Source: Bacteriovoracaceae bacterium (lineage in GTDB: Bacteria > Bdellovibrionota > UBA1018). Taken from it: 11,178 nucleotides of DNA. The DNA lies in assembly GCA_023250795.1 (NCBI GenBank), contig JAHFAB010000030.1:1-11178 (forward strand), written 5' to 3'. This document shows, piece by piece, positions 1 to 7,207 of this stretch (its first letter is position 1; each line of letters starts with the position of its first letter). The position numbers and the translations under genes are program-made. The notes beneath the pieces were generated by a model. The model saw nothing but the letters and a program-made list of their open reading frames with translations. It was not told the origin of the DNA and did no database searches.

Positions 1-436
1 TTCTCACGAGCAGTTTGTCCGAAAGCGTTTTCGCCAAACTGTCAACATCTGCTTCTAATTCTTTTTTTATCTGATCTCTTTGTTTTACTATCGACTCTAA
101 AGTCCCTTGAGTGAGCTTCTTAGCCTCATCTCTTGCCTGTGTGAGCAACATTAACTCTTCACGCTTAGCTTCAAGTAAAACCGCATCATACTCTTTACGT
201 GCTCCTTGGCGCTCTTCACTCAATCTTTTCGTATACTCCTCAAGTTTGGCCTGAGCTTGCGCCACCAGTTTTTCTGCCGCCTCTCGATCTTCGACGGTTC
301 TTTTATGGCGAGCTTCGAATAGTTTTAAAAATGGTTTGAAATAAATTTTGGAAAGAAGAAAAAACAAAACCAAAACAATCACGAATTGGAAAAAAAAAGT
401 CCTGTCCAGTCCAAGCTGTTCTAAAATTTGCTCCAC
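1..436 (-). CDS. atpF: ATP synthase F0 subunit b or b' (3' end cut by window edge)
   Basis: Reading the minus strand from a GTG at 436 gives 145 codons without a stop, running off the window. The product begins VEQILEQLGLDRTFFFQFVI. It has one hydrophobic segment at about residues 14-32, then YFKPF with the proline common just after the membrane helix of b subunits. The remainder is a long, charged, alanine-rich helix (about residues 38-143). This is the layout of the peripheral stalk subunit that tethers F1 to F0; family proteins are about 150-170 residues, so only a short tail is missing. GTG is chosen because GGAG (445-448) lies 8 nt upstream and no in-frame ATG precedes the membrane segment. 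The gene follows the bactofilin by 85 nt on the same strand. Many lineages carry both b and b' genes in tandem and I cannot tell which this is. Confidence 0.85.
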   Translation of the reverse strand, partial: MEQILEQLGLDRTFFFQFVIVLVLFFLLSKIYFKPFLKLFEARHKRTVEDREAAEKLVAQAQAKLEEYTKRLSEERQGARKEYDAVLLEAKREELMLLTQARDEAKKLTQGTLESIVKQRDQIKKELEADVDSLAKTLSDKLLVR

Positions 437-521
437 TCTTACGTCTCCAACACCATTGTAGATCTCTTTACCGGTGTACTTTGGGTGCTAACATGTGCAG
501 GAAATGAGTTCAACTGAGAAT

Positions 522-902
522 TCACTTGCTTTGGACTTTTTCTACATGTTGAACCATCTTACTGCTTCCTTCAAAAATAACTCCCTCATCAACTTGAAGA
601 CTTGGAGTGAAAATATCCCCCCTAAAAATAGCAGGTTTATGAATCTCCACTCGATGCTTTGCTTTGATCGAGCCGATCACTTCTCCACTCATGATGACTG
701 TTCCAGCGTCAATCTGCCCAAGCACTCGGGCCCCCTCTCCCACAATTAAGATATCAGGCGTGTAAATTTCACCTCGAAACGTACCCCCAATACGAACTGT
801 TCCCTGAAAGCAAAGCTTGCCTTCAAACTCACAGCCCTGATCAATGACACCAGTGACCGAAAAATTGTTTACCGGGACGGTGAGGTTTTTTGTGTGAGCC
901 AT
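522..902 (-). CDS. Bactofilin (polymer-forming cytoskeletal protein)
   Basis: Encodes 126 residues when started at the ATG at 902 (MAHTKNLTVP). That ATG is preceded by AAGGA a few bases upstream; an in-frame ATG four codons earlier (914) has no ribosome site. Residues about 15-112 form short repeating beta units rich in Gly and Val/Ile (EGKLCFQGTVRIGGTFRGEI, then GEGARVLGQI and GEVIGSI). This is the right-handed beta-helix core of bactofilins, flanked by short disordered tails. Known family members self-assemble without nucleotide into membrane-associated filaments that position other proteins; in Myxococcus xanthus, bactofilins organise the ParABS machinery. Here the start lies 34 nt inside the end of parB, so the two are probably translationally coupled, and a chromosome-segregation scaffold role is a reasonable inference. 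The family call is firm, the role inferred. Confidence 0.9.
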   Translation of the reverse strand: MAHTKNLTVPVNNFSVTGVIDQGCEFEGKLCFQGTVRIGGTFRGEIYTPDILIVGEGARVLGQIDAGTVIMSGEVIGSIKAKHRVEIHKPAIFRGDIFTPSLQVDEGVIFEGSSKMVQHVEKVQSK

Positions 903-1861
903 AGGTCCTTGCATTGCATGGTATCAACAAGTCGGTCAAGTTCTTCTCGCGAAGAGTACTGAATCACGATTTTTCCCCGCACCTCTCCCCCCTTGAAGAT
1001 CACTTTTGCAGACCAAAGTCGAGTCAACTCTTGTCCCAATGTTAAAAATCTGTTTTTCAAAGGTGTGTTTATAAGACTATCAACTCCCGTCGCATTTTTA
1101 TCTGTGATTCGACTTTCTTTAAACGCCTCTACTAACGCTTCTGTCGCTCGGACACTGAGTTTCTCTTCAATAATTCTAGCCCGCAACTTTAGCTTTGCTT
1201 CGTTGTCTTCGAGAGAAAGAAGTGCTTTCCCATGACCAAAACTTAAGATCTGTCTTTTCAAATCCTCAATGATGGCCTCAGGCAGTCTCAAAAGCCGTAA
1301 TGAATTGGCAACGGTAGCTCGGTCTTTCCCCACCCGCTCTGCAATTTCTTCTTGAGTCAAAGAAAAATCCTGAATCAGCTGCAAGTAGGCCAACGCTTCA
1401 TCTATACAGTTCAGATCTTGTCTCTGAATGTTTTCAATCAGTGCTATCTCCAGTGCTTCGCGATCAGTGGATTTTCTAATGACTACGGGCACCTGCTTCA
1501 ATTCGGCTTTCTTGGCTGCTCTCAGTCTTCTCTCCCCTGCGATCAGCTGGTATTCTCCTTGTGCATTTTTTCTCACCACAAGAGGTTGAATGATGCCATT
1601 CGAACGAATGGACTGAACCAGCTCTTCTAAAGCTTGTTCGTCAAAATCCCTTCTCGGCTGATAGGGGTTGGGAATGATGTCCTCCACATTACACATGCTA
1701 ATCCCCATATGCCGATCTCGACTCCCCATTTCTTGCTGTTGCACCGTCGTTGCTGGACCAGCAGCCACGGCCCCATCTGACTCCAGTGGGGCACCGGCAC
1801 TTACCCCAGCTCCAGGTAATAACGAGGCCAACCCTTTTCCTAAGACTTGTTTTTGTGCCAT
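869..1861 (-). CDS. parB: Chromosome-partitioning protein ParB (CTP-dependent clamp)
   Basis: Encodes 330 residues, with the ATG at 1861 preceded by AGGAG seven bases upstream. The order of parts is typical. The N-terminal KGLASLLPG (9-17) contacts ParA, and a poorly conserved Ala/Gly/Gln-rich linker extends to about residue 55. PNPYQPRRDF (64-73) begins the ParB/Srx fold. GERRLRAAKKA (109-119) and ENIQRQDL (143-150) are the CTP-binding and arginine motifs. A helix-turn-helix region spans about 167-194 (SLTQEEIAERVGKDRATVAN), and a C-terminal dimerisation segment about 270-316. ParB binds parS, loads as a sliding CTP clamp and stimulates ParA. Two perfect parS sites lie about 1.1-1.3 kb away in rsmG. 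The last 15 or so residues (after LVDTM) extend past the usual end of the dimerisation domain and overlap the bactofilin start. The gap from parA is 16 nt, so the two form one operon. Confidence 0.97.
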   Translation of the reverse strand: MAQKQVLGKGLASLLPGAGVSAGAPLESDGAVAAGPATTVQQQEMGSRDRHMGISMCNVEDIIPNPYQPRRDFDEQALEELVQSIRSNGIIQPLVVRKNAQGEYQLIAGERRLRAAKKAELKQVPVVIRKSTDREALEIALIENIQRQDLNCIDEALAYLQLIQDFSLTQEEIAERVGKDRATVANSLRLLRLPEAIIEDLKRQILSFGHGKALLSLEDNEAKLKLRARIIEEKLSVRATEALVEAFKESRITDKNATGVDSLINTPLKNRFLTLGQELTRLWSAKVIFKGGEVRGKIVIQYSSREELDRLVDTMQCKDLWLTQKTSPSR

Positions 1862-1877
1862 TGGTTTTCTCCTTTAT

Positions 1878-2735
1878 TTATGATGCCATGCCTTCGGCAA
1901 ACGCAGGTCCCGGTCTGTTCTCTTCTTCCTTTGTAAACTCTATCTCTGTGGTCAAGGGCTGCGGCTGATTCCTTGCTAATACTTCTTTTGCCAAGTTGAG
2001 ATATGCTAAACATCCTTTAGAATCAATGTCATAGAGCATGATTGGCTTCCCAAAACTCGAGCATTCACTCAAACGCACATTTCTTGGAATCACCGTCTCA
2101 AAAACTTTTCCATGAAAATGCGCCCTGACCTCTTTGACTACTTCATTTGCTAAATTATTTCTCCCATCAAACATGGTAAGAACGATCCCCTCTTCTACGA
2201 GCGCCTGATTCAGGCTTTGCTTTACCAATGACACAGTGTGTAATAGCTGGCTTAACCCCTCTAGAGCGAAATATTCGCATTGCATAGGGACTAAAAAACT
2301 ATCTGCTGCCGTCAAAGCATTGACGGTCAAAAGCCCTAAAGAGGGCGGGCTATCAATCAAAATAAAATCATACTGATTTTTTACCGTTTCTAAGACTTTT
2401 TTGAGCTTAGACTCTCTCGCAATAGCAGAAACAAGTTCAATTTCAGCCCCAGCCAAATCCCCATTCGCTGGAGCAATAAAAAGTGAGTCCACCTCTGTGG
2501 ACTGAATCACTTCAGAAAGTTCCACCTGGCCAATGAGTGCATGGTAAACTGATTTTTTCGTTCCACGCAAAGAAGCTTGATCTATCCCTAGCGCAGAAGA
2601 AGCATTGCCTTGAGGGTCAAAATCCAATACAAGAACTTTTTTCTCCCCGATGGCAAGAGAAGCCGCGAGATTGACTGTGGTCGTGGTTTTCCCAACTCCA
2701 CCCTTTTGGTTAGCCACTGCAATAATTTTTCCCAT
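1878..2735 (-). CDS. parA: Chromosome-partitioning ATPase ParA (Soj family)
   Basis: Encodes 285 residues starting with ATG at 2735 behind a GAGGGGG ribosome-site sequence. It has the deviant Walker A KGGVGKTT (11-18) with its signature lysine K11, the A' motif DFDPQGN (38-44), Walker B ILIDSPP (125-131), and the late conserved stretch IPRNVRLSECSSFGKPI (217-233). There is no N-terminal helix-turn-helix extension, so it is the short chromosomal type rather than the autorepressing plasmid type. The ATP-bound dimer binds DNA non-specifically, and the ParB-parS complex releases it to move sister origins. About 30 C-terminal residues (256-285, acidic and Pro-rich) extend beyond the conserved fold. 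It is followed by parB after 16 nt and preceded by a 247-bp gap largely filled by an inverted-repeat element. No convincing promoter was found in the 60 bp directly upstream. Confidence 0.97.
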   Translation of the reverse strand: MGKIIAVANQKGGVGKTTTTVNLAASLAIGEKKVLVLDFDPQGNASSALGIDQASLRGTKKSVYHALIGQVELSEVIQSTEVDSLFIAPANGDLAGAEIELVSAIARESKLKKVLETVKNQYDFILIDSPPSLGLLTVNALTAADSFLVPMQCEYFALEGLSQLLHTVSLVKQSLNQALVEEGIVLTMFDGRNNLANEVVKEVRAHFHGKVFETVIPRNVRLSECSSFGKPIMLYDIDSKGCLAYLNLAKEVLARNQPQPLTTEIEFTKEEENRPGPAFAEGMAS

Positions 2736-2794
2736 AGATACCCCCTCAAATAGGCTAAGGGCGAATACTCAAAGGATCAAGAGGTTTTTTTAGT

Positions 2795-2983
2795 AACCCA
2801 TCAGTTTTTAGTGGATTAAGTGAGGTTTGTTTTTAAAATATACGGTTGAGGTGTCGGCACGGCATCCTGCCTTGGGACCCTCACGCCCCCCCTGGGCTGT
2901 GGACATCCATGTCCTCCCAAAGCCTCACTCATCCATATATTTTAAAAACAAACCTCACTTAATTCATTAAAAACTGACGGGTT
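2795..2983. repeat. 189-bp element with 48-bp imperfect terminal inverted arms
   Basis: The left arm (2795-2842) and right arm (2936-2983) are reverse complements at 45 of 48 positions. The mismatched pairs are 2800/2978, 2811/2967 and 2814/2964, all transitions. The 93-bp centre contains smaller self-complementary pieces: ggca/tgcc at 2861-2871, gccc/gggc at 2885-2897, ggacat/atgtcc at 2901-2914, and ttggga/tcccaa pairing 2872-2877 with 2915-2920. The outer edge of the right arm ends on the last base of the rsmG stop codon. The element holds no plausible ORF. It has no run of T after the stem on either strand, so it is not a standard intrinsic terminator, and no clear target-site duplication flanks it. 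It may be a MITE-like element, or a structured RNA or processing hairpin in the rsmG-parA transcript. The structure is directly visible; the role is unknown. Confidence 0.9.
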
Positions 2984-3627
2984 CAAAATGTTCCACGTGG
3001 AACACGCTCAAGACATAGAATAATTCTTTGTTTTTTTTCTTTCCCGGTACAGTATTCTCTTTTTTCGACAATTCGGAGGGGTATGCACGGTTGATTTTGA
3101 CAAAACTCTGCCCATTCCTTTTCCCAAGCCGGACCTTTGAGTAAAATCAAATTGTTCCACGTGGAACAATTGCCTATCCACGAAAAAATCTTTGTCAAAG
3201 ACGCCACTGCACGAATAACAACCGAGTTTACGTTTCTATTTTTTAGATACTCTTCTCCTCGACCCGAAAAAACGGTCACAAACTCAGAAAGGGCGAGACT
3301 ATCCACGGTTCTTTTTAGAAACCCGGCCTTAGATTTCTCGGATTCTGACAAAATCCACTTCTGGGGTTGTATCAAGGCCGAAAGCAACCCCGGAACTCCA
3401 GCACCAGAACCCAGGTCAAGAGCGGGAAATTTTAGATTTTCAACTTTCAATAGCTCTAAAACATCCAAAACATGCCCCTCGTAGAAGTCATCGGGGGTAA
3501 GAAGGCGCGTAAGATTCTGATTTTCATTCTCTAAAACCACCAAATCTCTAAAAGTAGAGACTCTTTCTCGTGTTATTTCGTCTAAATTCGGAGCTTTTTG
3601 AGCGAGAAGACCTAAAATTGTATCCAT
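2983..3627 (-). CDS. rsmG: 16S rRNA (guanine527-N7)-methyltransferase RsmG (GidB)
   Basis: Encodes 214 residues, the usual family length. Family landmarks are NLTRLLTPDDFYEGHVLDVL (38-57), the SAM-binding loop DLGSGAGVPG (71-80), the acidic strand-2 end in LSESEKSKAGFLKR (93-106) and RAVASL (139-144). The enzyme transfers a methyl group from S-adenosylmethionine to N7 of G527 in 16S rRNA within the small subunit; its loss in other bacteria gives low-level streptomycin resistance. The ATG at 3627 comes two bases after the mnmG stop and has no clear ribosome site of its own, so it is probably translated by coupling to mnmG. The gene carries two perfect parS sites, one encoding part of NCSTWN (153-158) and one encoding the final VPRGT. 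The C-terminus is therefore partly dictated by ParB-binding DNA. Confidence 0.95.
   Translation of the reverse strand: MDTILGLLAQKAPNLDEITRERVSTFRDLVVLENENQNLTRLLTPDDFYEGHVLDVLELLKVENLKFPALDLGSGAGVPGLLSALIQPQKWILSESEKSKAGFLKRTVDSLALSEFVTVFSGRGEEYLKNRNVNSVVIRAVASLTKIFSWIGNCSTWNNLILLKGPAWEKEWAEFCQNQPCIPLRIVEKREYCTGKEKKQRIILCLERVPRGTF
2989..3004. promoter_or_regulatory. parS site 1 (ParB-binding centromere)
   Basis: This is a perfect 16-bp palindrome TGTTCCACGTGGAACA, identical to the parS form used by many proteobacteria. It lies in the last codons of rsmG and begins 5 bases past the edge of the inverted-repeat element. In the rsmG frame it is read GTT CCA CGT GGA ACA. Its closeness to parA and parB supports a genuine centromere function. 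Confidence 0.95.
3153..3168. promoter_or_regulatory. parS site 2 (ParB-binding centromere)
   Basis: This is a second perfect TGTTCCACGTGGAACA, 164 bp from site 1 centre to centre. The symmetry extends to 22 bp (3150-3171), so this copy has longer dyad symmetry than site 1. In rsmG it is read in another frame (TGT TCC ACG TGG AAC, encoding CSTWN), which argues for selection on the DNA rather than on the protein. Confidence 0.95.
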
Positions 3628-3629
3628 AA

Positions 3630-5534
3630 TTATAAAAGTGCGGGGGCTGGGGGGTGATTTTTAGATTTCGCAGCACTCATTTTCAAAAAAATCATCATAT
3701 TTGCAACTGAGGCGGGGGTAATTCCACTCAAGCGGGTCATCTGCCCAATGGTTTCGGGGCGGATTTCTTTTAAACGAGTTTTCGCTTCATTAGAAAGGCC
3801 GGGAATATCTTCATAGTTTAACTGAAGGGGGATTTTGAGATCTTCGCTCTTGCGAACACCCTCCAATAAGTCTAAATCTCTCTGGATATACCCCTCATAC
3901 TTTATTTGAATTTCAATCTGCTCCTGAACTTCCTCCGAAGCTCCTTCTCCCTGAAATCCCAAACTGCAGAGATCTTTCCAAGAAATTTCGGGCCTTCTAA
4001 GTAAAAGCGAAGCAGAAACCCGATCTTTGAGGGCATTCCAACCATGCGACTGAAACCAAGCGTTGACTAGTTCAACGGGAAGAATAAAGTGATTTTTTAT
4101 CTTTTCAGAATATTCTTTTATAGCGGCGCTTTTTTTCTCAAACATTTGAAATGAAGCCCCGTCCAAAAGCCCAAGCCGAAACCCTTTTTCACTCAATCTC
4201 AAGTCTGCATTATCTTCTCGGAGTAAAAGTCGATATTCGGCACGAGAAGTGAACATTCGATAGGGTTCATCTGTGCCCTTGAGCACCAAATCGTCTATCA
4301 GAACCCCGATGTACCCATCTAATCGAGATAAAGTAAACTGCCCCCTTCCCATAGATTGTTGCGATGCATTAATTCCTGCAATAATTCCTTGTGCCCCGGC
4401 TTCTTCATATCCCGAAGTTCCGTTGATCTGTCCTGCAAAAAAAAGTCCCTGAACGTCTTTAGATTCTAGAGTAGATTTTAGCTGCGTCGCGTTAACACAG
4501 TCGTATTCTACCGCGTAGCCAAATCGAATAAATTCGGCCTTCTCCAAACCCACGATGGATCTGACAAATTTTTCCTGAACTTCTTTGGGGAGGCTGGTGG
4601 AAATTCCATTCACATAAACTTCATCTGTGTTTAATCCCTCGGGCTCTAAAAAAATCTGATGTCTGTCTCGGTGACCAAACCTCTTGACCTTATCTTCGAT
4701 CGAAGGACAATACCTCGGGCCTATCCCCTGAATCATCCCCGTGTACATGGGGGATAAATGAAAGTTTTCTCCAATAATATCATGTGTTTGCTTGTTTGTA
4801 TAAGTAATGTGGCAGTTCACTTGGGGTAATACTGGAAAAGGATCTGGCTTATAGTAAAAAGAAAACGGTACAGGTTGTGGGTCACCGGGCTGTTCTTCCA
4901 AACGACTATAATCAATGCTCTTTCGATGAAGTCTGGGAGGAGTTCCTGTCTTTAGACGCCCAAGCTTAAACCCAAGTACAGTTAAGCTTTTACTCAACCC
5001 CAAAGAGGCGCTGTCTCCCACCCGGCCCCCTTGGGTTTTTTCAAACCCTGTAAACATGATTGCCTGAAGAAAAGTTCCAGAGGTTATAATGATAGATCGT
5101 GCATGAATGCGAGACCCATCTCGAGTCAGAACGCCCTCCACTCTGTTTTTCTCGACTAAGATCTCTGTCACTTCTAGCGAAAGAATCTTGAGACCTGGAA
5201 GAATCGATAAAGCCTCTTGCATCTTTTCGGCATAAAGTGCCTTGTCGCACTGGGCGCGGGAAGAGCGGACCGCCGGACCTTTGCTTGAGTTTAACCTTCG
5301 ATACTGTATGGCTGTCTTGTCAGTATTAACCCCCATGATCCCACCGAGTGCGTCTATCTCTTTGATCAATTGTCCTTTAGCAAGCCCACCCATGGCTGGA
5401 TTACAAGACATGAAGCCGATACGCGCTGGGTTTAGGGTCACAAGCGCAGTTTTACATCCCATTTTTGCGGCAGCATGCGCGGCCTCACAACCTGCGTGAC
5501 CACCTCCAATAACAAGAACATCCCAAACTTGCAT
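3630..5534 (-). CDS. mnmG: tRNA uridine-5-carboxymethylaminomethyl modification enzyme MnmG (GidA)
   Basis: Encodes 634 residues from the ATG at 5534. A TTG at 5570 would add 12 residues, but the ATG puts the FAD-binding GGGHAG at residues 10-15, where the family has it; neither start has a clear ribosome site. Other landmarks are [19 protein letters not shown], the conserved YCPSIEDK with its cysteine at about residue 276 (close to the catalytic-region cysteine of E. coli), the second signature [17 protein letters not shown], and the C-terminal helical domain ending in [16 protein letters not shown]. With MnmE and FAD it modifies U34 of tRNAs reading NNA/NNG codons in the cytoplasm. The reading frame is intact. 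rsmG starts two bases after the stop, so it heads the minus-strand operon. mnmE, often next to mnmG, is not adjacent here; an unrelated divergent gene occupies that position. Confidence 0.97.
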   Translation of the reverse strand: MQVWDVLVIGGGHAGCEAAHAAAKMGCKTALVTLNPARIGFMSCNPAMGGLAKGQLIKEIDALGGIMGVNTDKTAIQYRRLNSSKGPAVRSSRAQCDKALYAEKMQEALSILPGLKILSLEVTEILVEKNRVEGVLTRDGSRIHARSIIITSGTFLQAIMFTGFEKTQGGRVGDSASLGLSKSLTVLGFKLGRLKTGTPPRLHRKSIDYSRLEEQPGDPQPVPFSFYYKPDPFPVLPQVNCHITYTNKQTHDIIGENFHLSPMYTGMIQGIGPRYCPSIEDKVKRFGHRDRHQIFLEPEGLNTDEVYVNGISTSLPKEVQEKFVRSIVGLEKAEFIRFGYAVEYDCVNATQLKSTLESKDVQGLFFAGQINGTSGYEEAGAQGIIAGINASQQSMGRGQFTLSRLDGYIGVLIDDLVLKGTDEPYRMFTSRAEYRLLLREDNADLRLSEKGFRLGLLDGASFQMFEKKSAAIKEYSEKIKNHFILPVELVNAWFQSHGWNALKDRVSASLLLRRPEISWKDLCSLGFQGEGASEEVQEQIEIQIKYEGYIQRDLDLLEGVRKSEDLKIPLQLNYEDIPGLSNEAKTRLKEIRPETIGQMTRLSGITPASVANMMIFLKMSAAKSKNHPPAPALL

Positions 5535-5622
5535 AGGGGATGAATTACACGGTGGGAATAGAGTGGTCAAGCTGGGGTTTTGTAGGAGGGGGTAGGCTAT
5601 ATCTGACGGGACATAAATCTAG

Positions 5623-5652
5623 TTGACCTTATGTCTAAAATCGCGTTAAAAT
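5623..5652 (+). promoter_or_regulatory. Sigma70-like promoter of the DUF4143 ATPase gene
   Basis: A -35 box TTGACC (5623-5628) and a -10 box TAAAAT (5647-5652) are separated by 18 bp; each differs from consensus at one base. Transcription would start about 7 bases after the -10 box, at or next to the ATG at 5660. No ribosome-binding sequence precedes that ATG, so the message is probably leaderless. Confidence 0.65.
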
Positions 5653-5660
5653 TAGACATA
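5630..5660. promoter_or_regulatory. Candidate operator: inverted repeat over the -10 box and start codon
   Basis: TATGTCTAA (5630-5638) and TTAGACATA (5652-5660) are exact reverse complements separated by 13 bp. They lie in the promoter spacer and over the end of the -10 box up to the start codon. A further related half-site, ACATAA, lies at 5611-5616 and pairs with TTATGT at 5629-5634. The placement suits a repressor that blocks RNA polymerase and could also affect mnmG on the other strand. No regulator is identified, and autoregulation is only a possibility. Confidence 0.5.
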
Positions 5661-6811
5661 TGATCCAGAGAACACTGAAACCGGCTCAATCCAGAAGTTT
5701 CTTTCTGTTTGGGGCGCGTGGTACAGGAAAAACATCTTTACTCAAAACTCGGTTTGGACCGAAAGTCCCTCGGTTTGATTTATTAAGGTCAGACATTTTT
5801 AGAGAGCTGCAAAAGAGGCCCGAAACCCTAAACACTATGTTACCTAAAAAAAGAAAAGCCGGAGATTGGATTATTATTGACGAGATTCAACGCGTTCCCG
5901 AGCTTCTCAATTTTGTTCACAGTAAGATTGAAGAAGAGAAGCTGAGATTTGCGTTGACTGGTTCAAGCGCACGGAAACTCCGGCGTGCAGGCGCAAACTT
6001 ACTGGGAGGGCGTGCCATGATTTACCATTTGTTCCCATTTAACCAGCGTGAATTGGGGGAGGACTTCAATCTTGATCAAGCACTACAGTGGGGAACGCTT
6101 CCTCTACTGTGGGATGCAACAGACCCTACCGACAAGAAGAGGATTTTAGACGCCTACGTTGATACTTTTATTAGAGAGGAGATCAGAGAAGAGCAGACTG
6201 TAAGAAAGCTAGATCCATTTCTTCGGTTTCTCGAGGTTGCTGCACAAATGGACGGAAAAATAATTAATGCGTCGAGTATTGCAAGTGATGCCCAAGCAGA
6301 AGCTAAAACAGTACTTCGTTATTACGAAATTTTAGAAGACACTCTACTTGGCTTTCATTTAGATGCTTTTCATCGGTCAGTTCGTAAGGCCCAAAGACAG
6401 GCACCAAAGTTTTATTTTTTTGACAACGGAGTAAGCCGAGCGCTTGCTGGATTGAACGGCGTTGAAGTGAGAAAAGCAAGCAAGGAGTATGGTAATCTCT
6501 TCGAATCCTTTTTTATAAATGAAATGCAACGCCTTAATGAGTATTTGCAGACAGGATACAGGCTCTCTTACTTACGAACTAAGGACGAGCTTGAAATTGA
6601 TCTCATTATTGAAAAACCACGACAACCCCCGATTTTGCTCGAAATAAAATCCTCAAATAGAGTTGATGAGAAGAATTTTGATCGTTTTAAAAAATTAAAA
6701 AAAGATTTAGGCGCAAAAGAATTTTGGGTTGCATGCCAAGAGCCCATCCCCAGAGCAGGTGACACCGTGGAAATATTGCCGTGGTTGGAGGTTCTCCATA
6801 GGCTATTTTAG
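5660..6811 (+). CDS. AAA+ ATPase with DUF4143 / nuclease-like C-terminal domain
   Basis: Encodes 383 residues, usual for this family. The N-terminal AAA+ domain has Walker A GARGTGKT (18-25), Walker B WIIIDEIQ (70-77) and a sensor-like LTGSSARKLRR (99-109) followed by LLGGRA (114-119). The middle part (about 160-265) is helical, with KFYFFDNGVSRAL typical of DUF4143 proteins. The C-terminal region has E276, D314 and the E328-I-K330 triad, consistent with an intact PD-(D/E)XK-like active site. Such proteins are common in mobile or accessory DNA; their molecular role is not established, and any DNA-processing or defence role here is inference. The gene appears to be leaderless and is transcribed divergently from mnmG. 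Its stop overlaps the end of the convergent PIN toxin gene by 9 bp. No membrane segment is visible. Confidence 0.9.
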   Translation: MIQRTLKPAQSRSFFLFGARGTGKTSLLKTRFGPKVPRFDLLRSDIFRELQKRPETLNTMLPKKRKAGDWIIIDEIQRVPELLNFVHSKIEEEKLRFALTGSSARKLRRAGANLLGGRAMIYHLFPFNQRELGEDFNLDQALQWGTLPLLWDATDPTDKKRILDAYVDTFIREEIREEQTVRKLDPFLRFLEVAAQMDGKIINASSIASDAQAEAKTVLRYYEILEDTLLGFHLDAFHRSVRKAQRQAPKFYFFDNGVSRALAGLNGVEVRKASKEYGNLFESFFINEMQRLNEYLQTGYRLSYLRTKDELEIDLIIEKPRQPPILLEIKSSNRVDEKNFDRFKKLKKDLGAKEFWVACQEPIPRAGDTVEILPWLEVLHRLF

Positions 6812-7207
6812 GGAAGACAGTATTTTTTGATCAAACGAAAGCAGTTCGATGTTTGGGTCTCTTGATTTTATCCATAAGAAGGAAGCCAAATGGATAGCGT
6901 CGAGTGAGCGCAAATTTGATTCTGGAGCGATCACGCCAGCGTCAACACATATTTCCTTGGTTATTTCTAAGAAATCAAACTTAGACCAAAAGCTCTTGAG
7001 AATGGGTTCAAACTCAAGTTTAATTTTTTCTTTTATTTCCGGGTGGGCTAGTGCGGTTCTTAAAACAGCTCTTTCTGCTTCGATACGAATTAAGCGAGAG
7101 GCAATGATTCGATCTGCGTTTTGAAGTTTTTCTAATGTAGATTCATACCCCGCCTCTCGAAAAAGGACGTTTAAAAGGGCTGAGGTTTCAACAAAGAGGG
7201 GGTTCAA
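6803..7207 (-). CDS. PIN-domain ribonuclease toxin (VapC family)
   Basis: Encodes 134 residues, the usual VapC length. PIN-domain acidic positions are visible: E7 in FVETSALL, E43 in LIRIEAERA, D103 in LDAIHLA, and D126 in LLSFDQKI. VapC toxins cleave tRNA or rRNA with divalent metal bound by such residues, and are held in check by the neighbouring antitoxin. The first position is usually Asp (DTSAL) and is Glu here, a conservative change that may or may not affect activity. The start is a TTG (7207) that overlaps the antitoxin stop in a TTGA, so translation is probably coupled to the antitoxin. The 3' end overlaps the convergent ATPase gene by 9 bp, and no terminator is visible between them. 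The RNA target cannot be deduced. Confidence 0.88.
   Translation of the reverse strand: MNPLFVETSALLNVLFREAGYESTLEKLQNADRIIASRLIRIEAERAVLRTALAHPEIKEKIKLEFEPILKSFWSKFDFLEITKEICVDAGVIAPESNLRSLDAIHLASFLWIKSRDPNIELLSFDQKILSSLK

Noticed and set aside
903..914. Upstream ATG for the bactofilin adding MQGP.
   Set aside because: It has no ribosome-binding sequence, whereas the ATG at 902 has AAGGA just upstream.
2736..2794. Possible parA promoter with TTGATC and a weak TAGCCT -10 box on the minus strand.
   Set aside because: The -10 match is only three of six, so it is too weak to annotate. parA may be read from mnmG or from an unrecognised promoter.
2795..2983. Inverted repeat as an intrinsic terminator or a retron-type non-coding RNA.
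   Set aside because: No T-run follows the stem on either strand, which argues against an intrinsic terminator. No reverse transcriptase gene is present in the window, so a retron has no support.
3174..3307. Two copies of CTATCCACG (3174-3182, 3299-3307) resembling DnaA boxes, plus TGTGGACAT at 2898-2906.
   Set aside because: Each differs from TTATCCACA at two of nine positions. They lie within the rsmG coding sequence or the repeat centre and are not clustered with an AT-rich unwinding region. An origin is likely nearby given the gene order, but cannot be placed here.
5041..5250. Small open frame within mnmG, and similar open frames opposite parB, parA, rsmG, the PIN toxin and the lipoprotein.
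   Set aside because: All lie in alternative frames of well-supported genes and show no recognisable domain, so they are treated as chance frames.
5535..5570. Upstream TTG start for MnmG giving 12 extra residues.
   Set aside because: The extension (TLFPPCNSSP) has no family character and the TTG has no ribosome site. The ATG at 5534 gives the normal spacing to the FAD motif.
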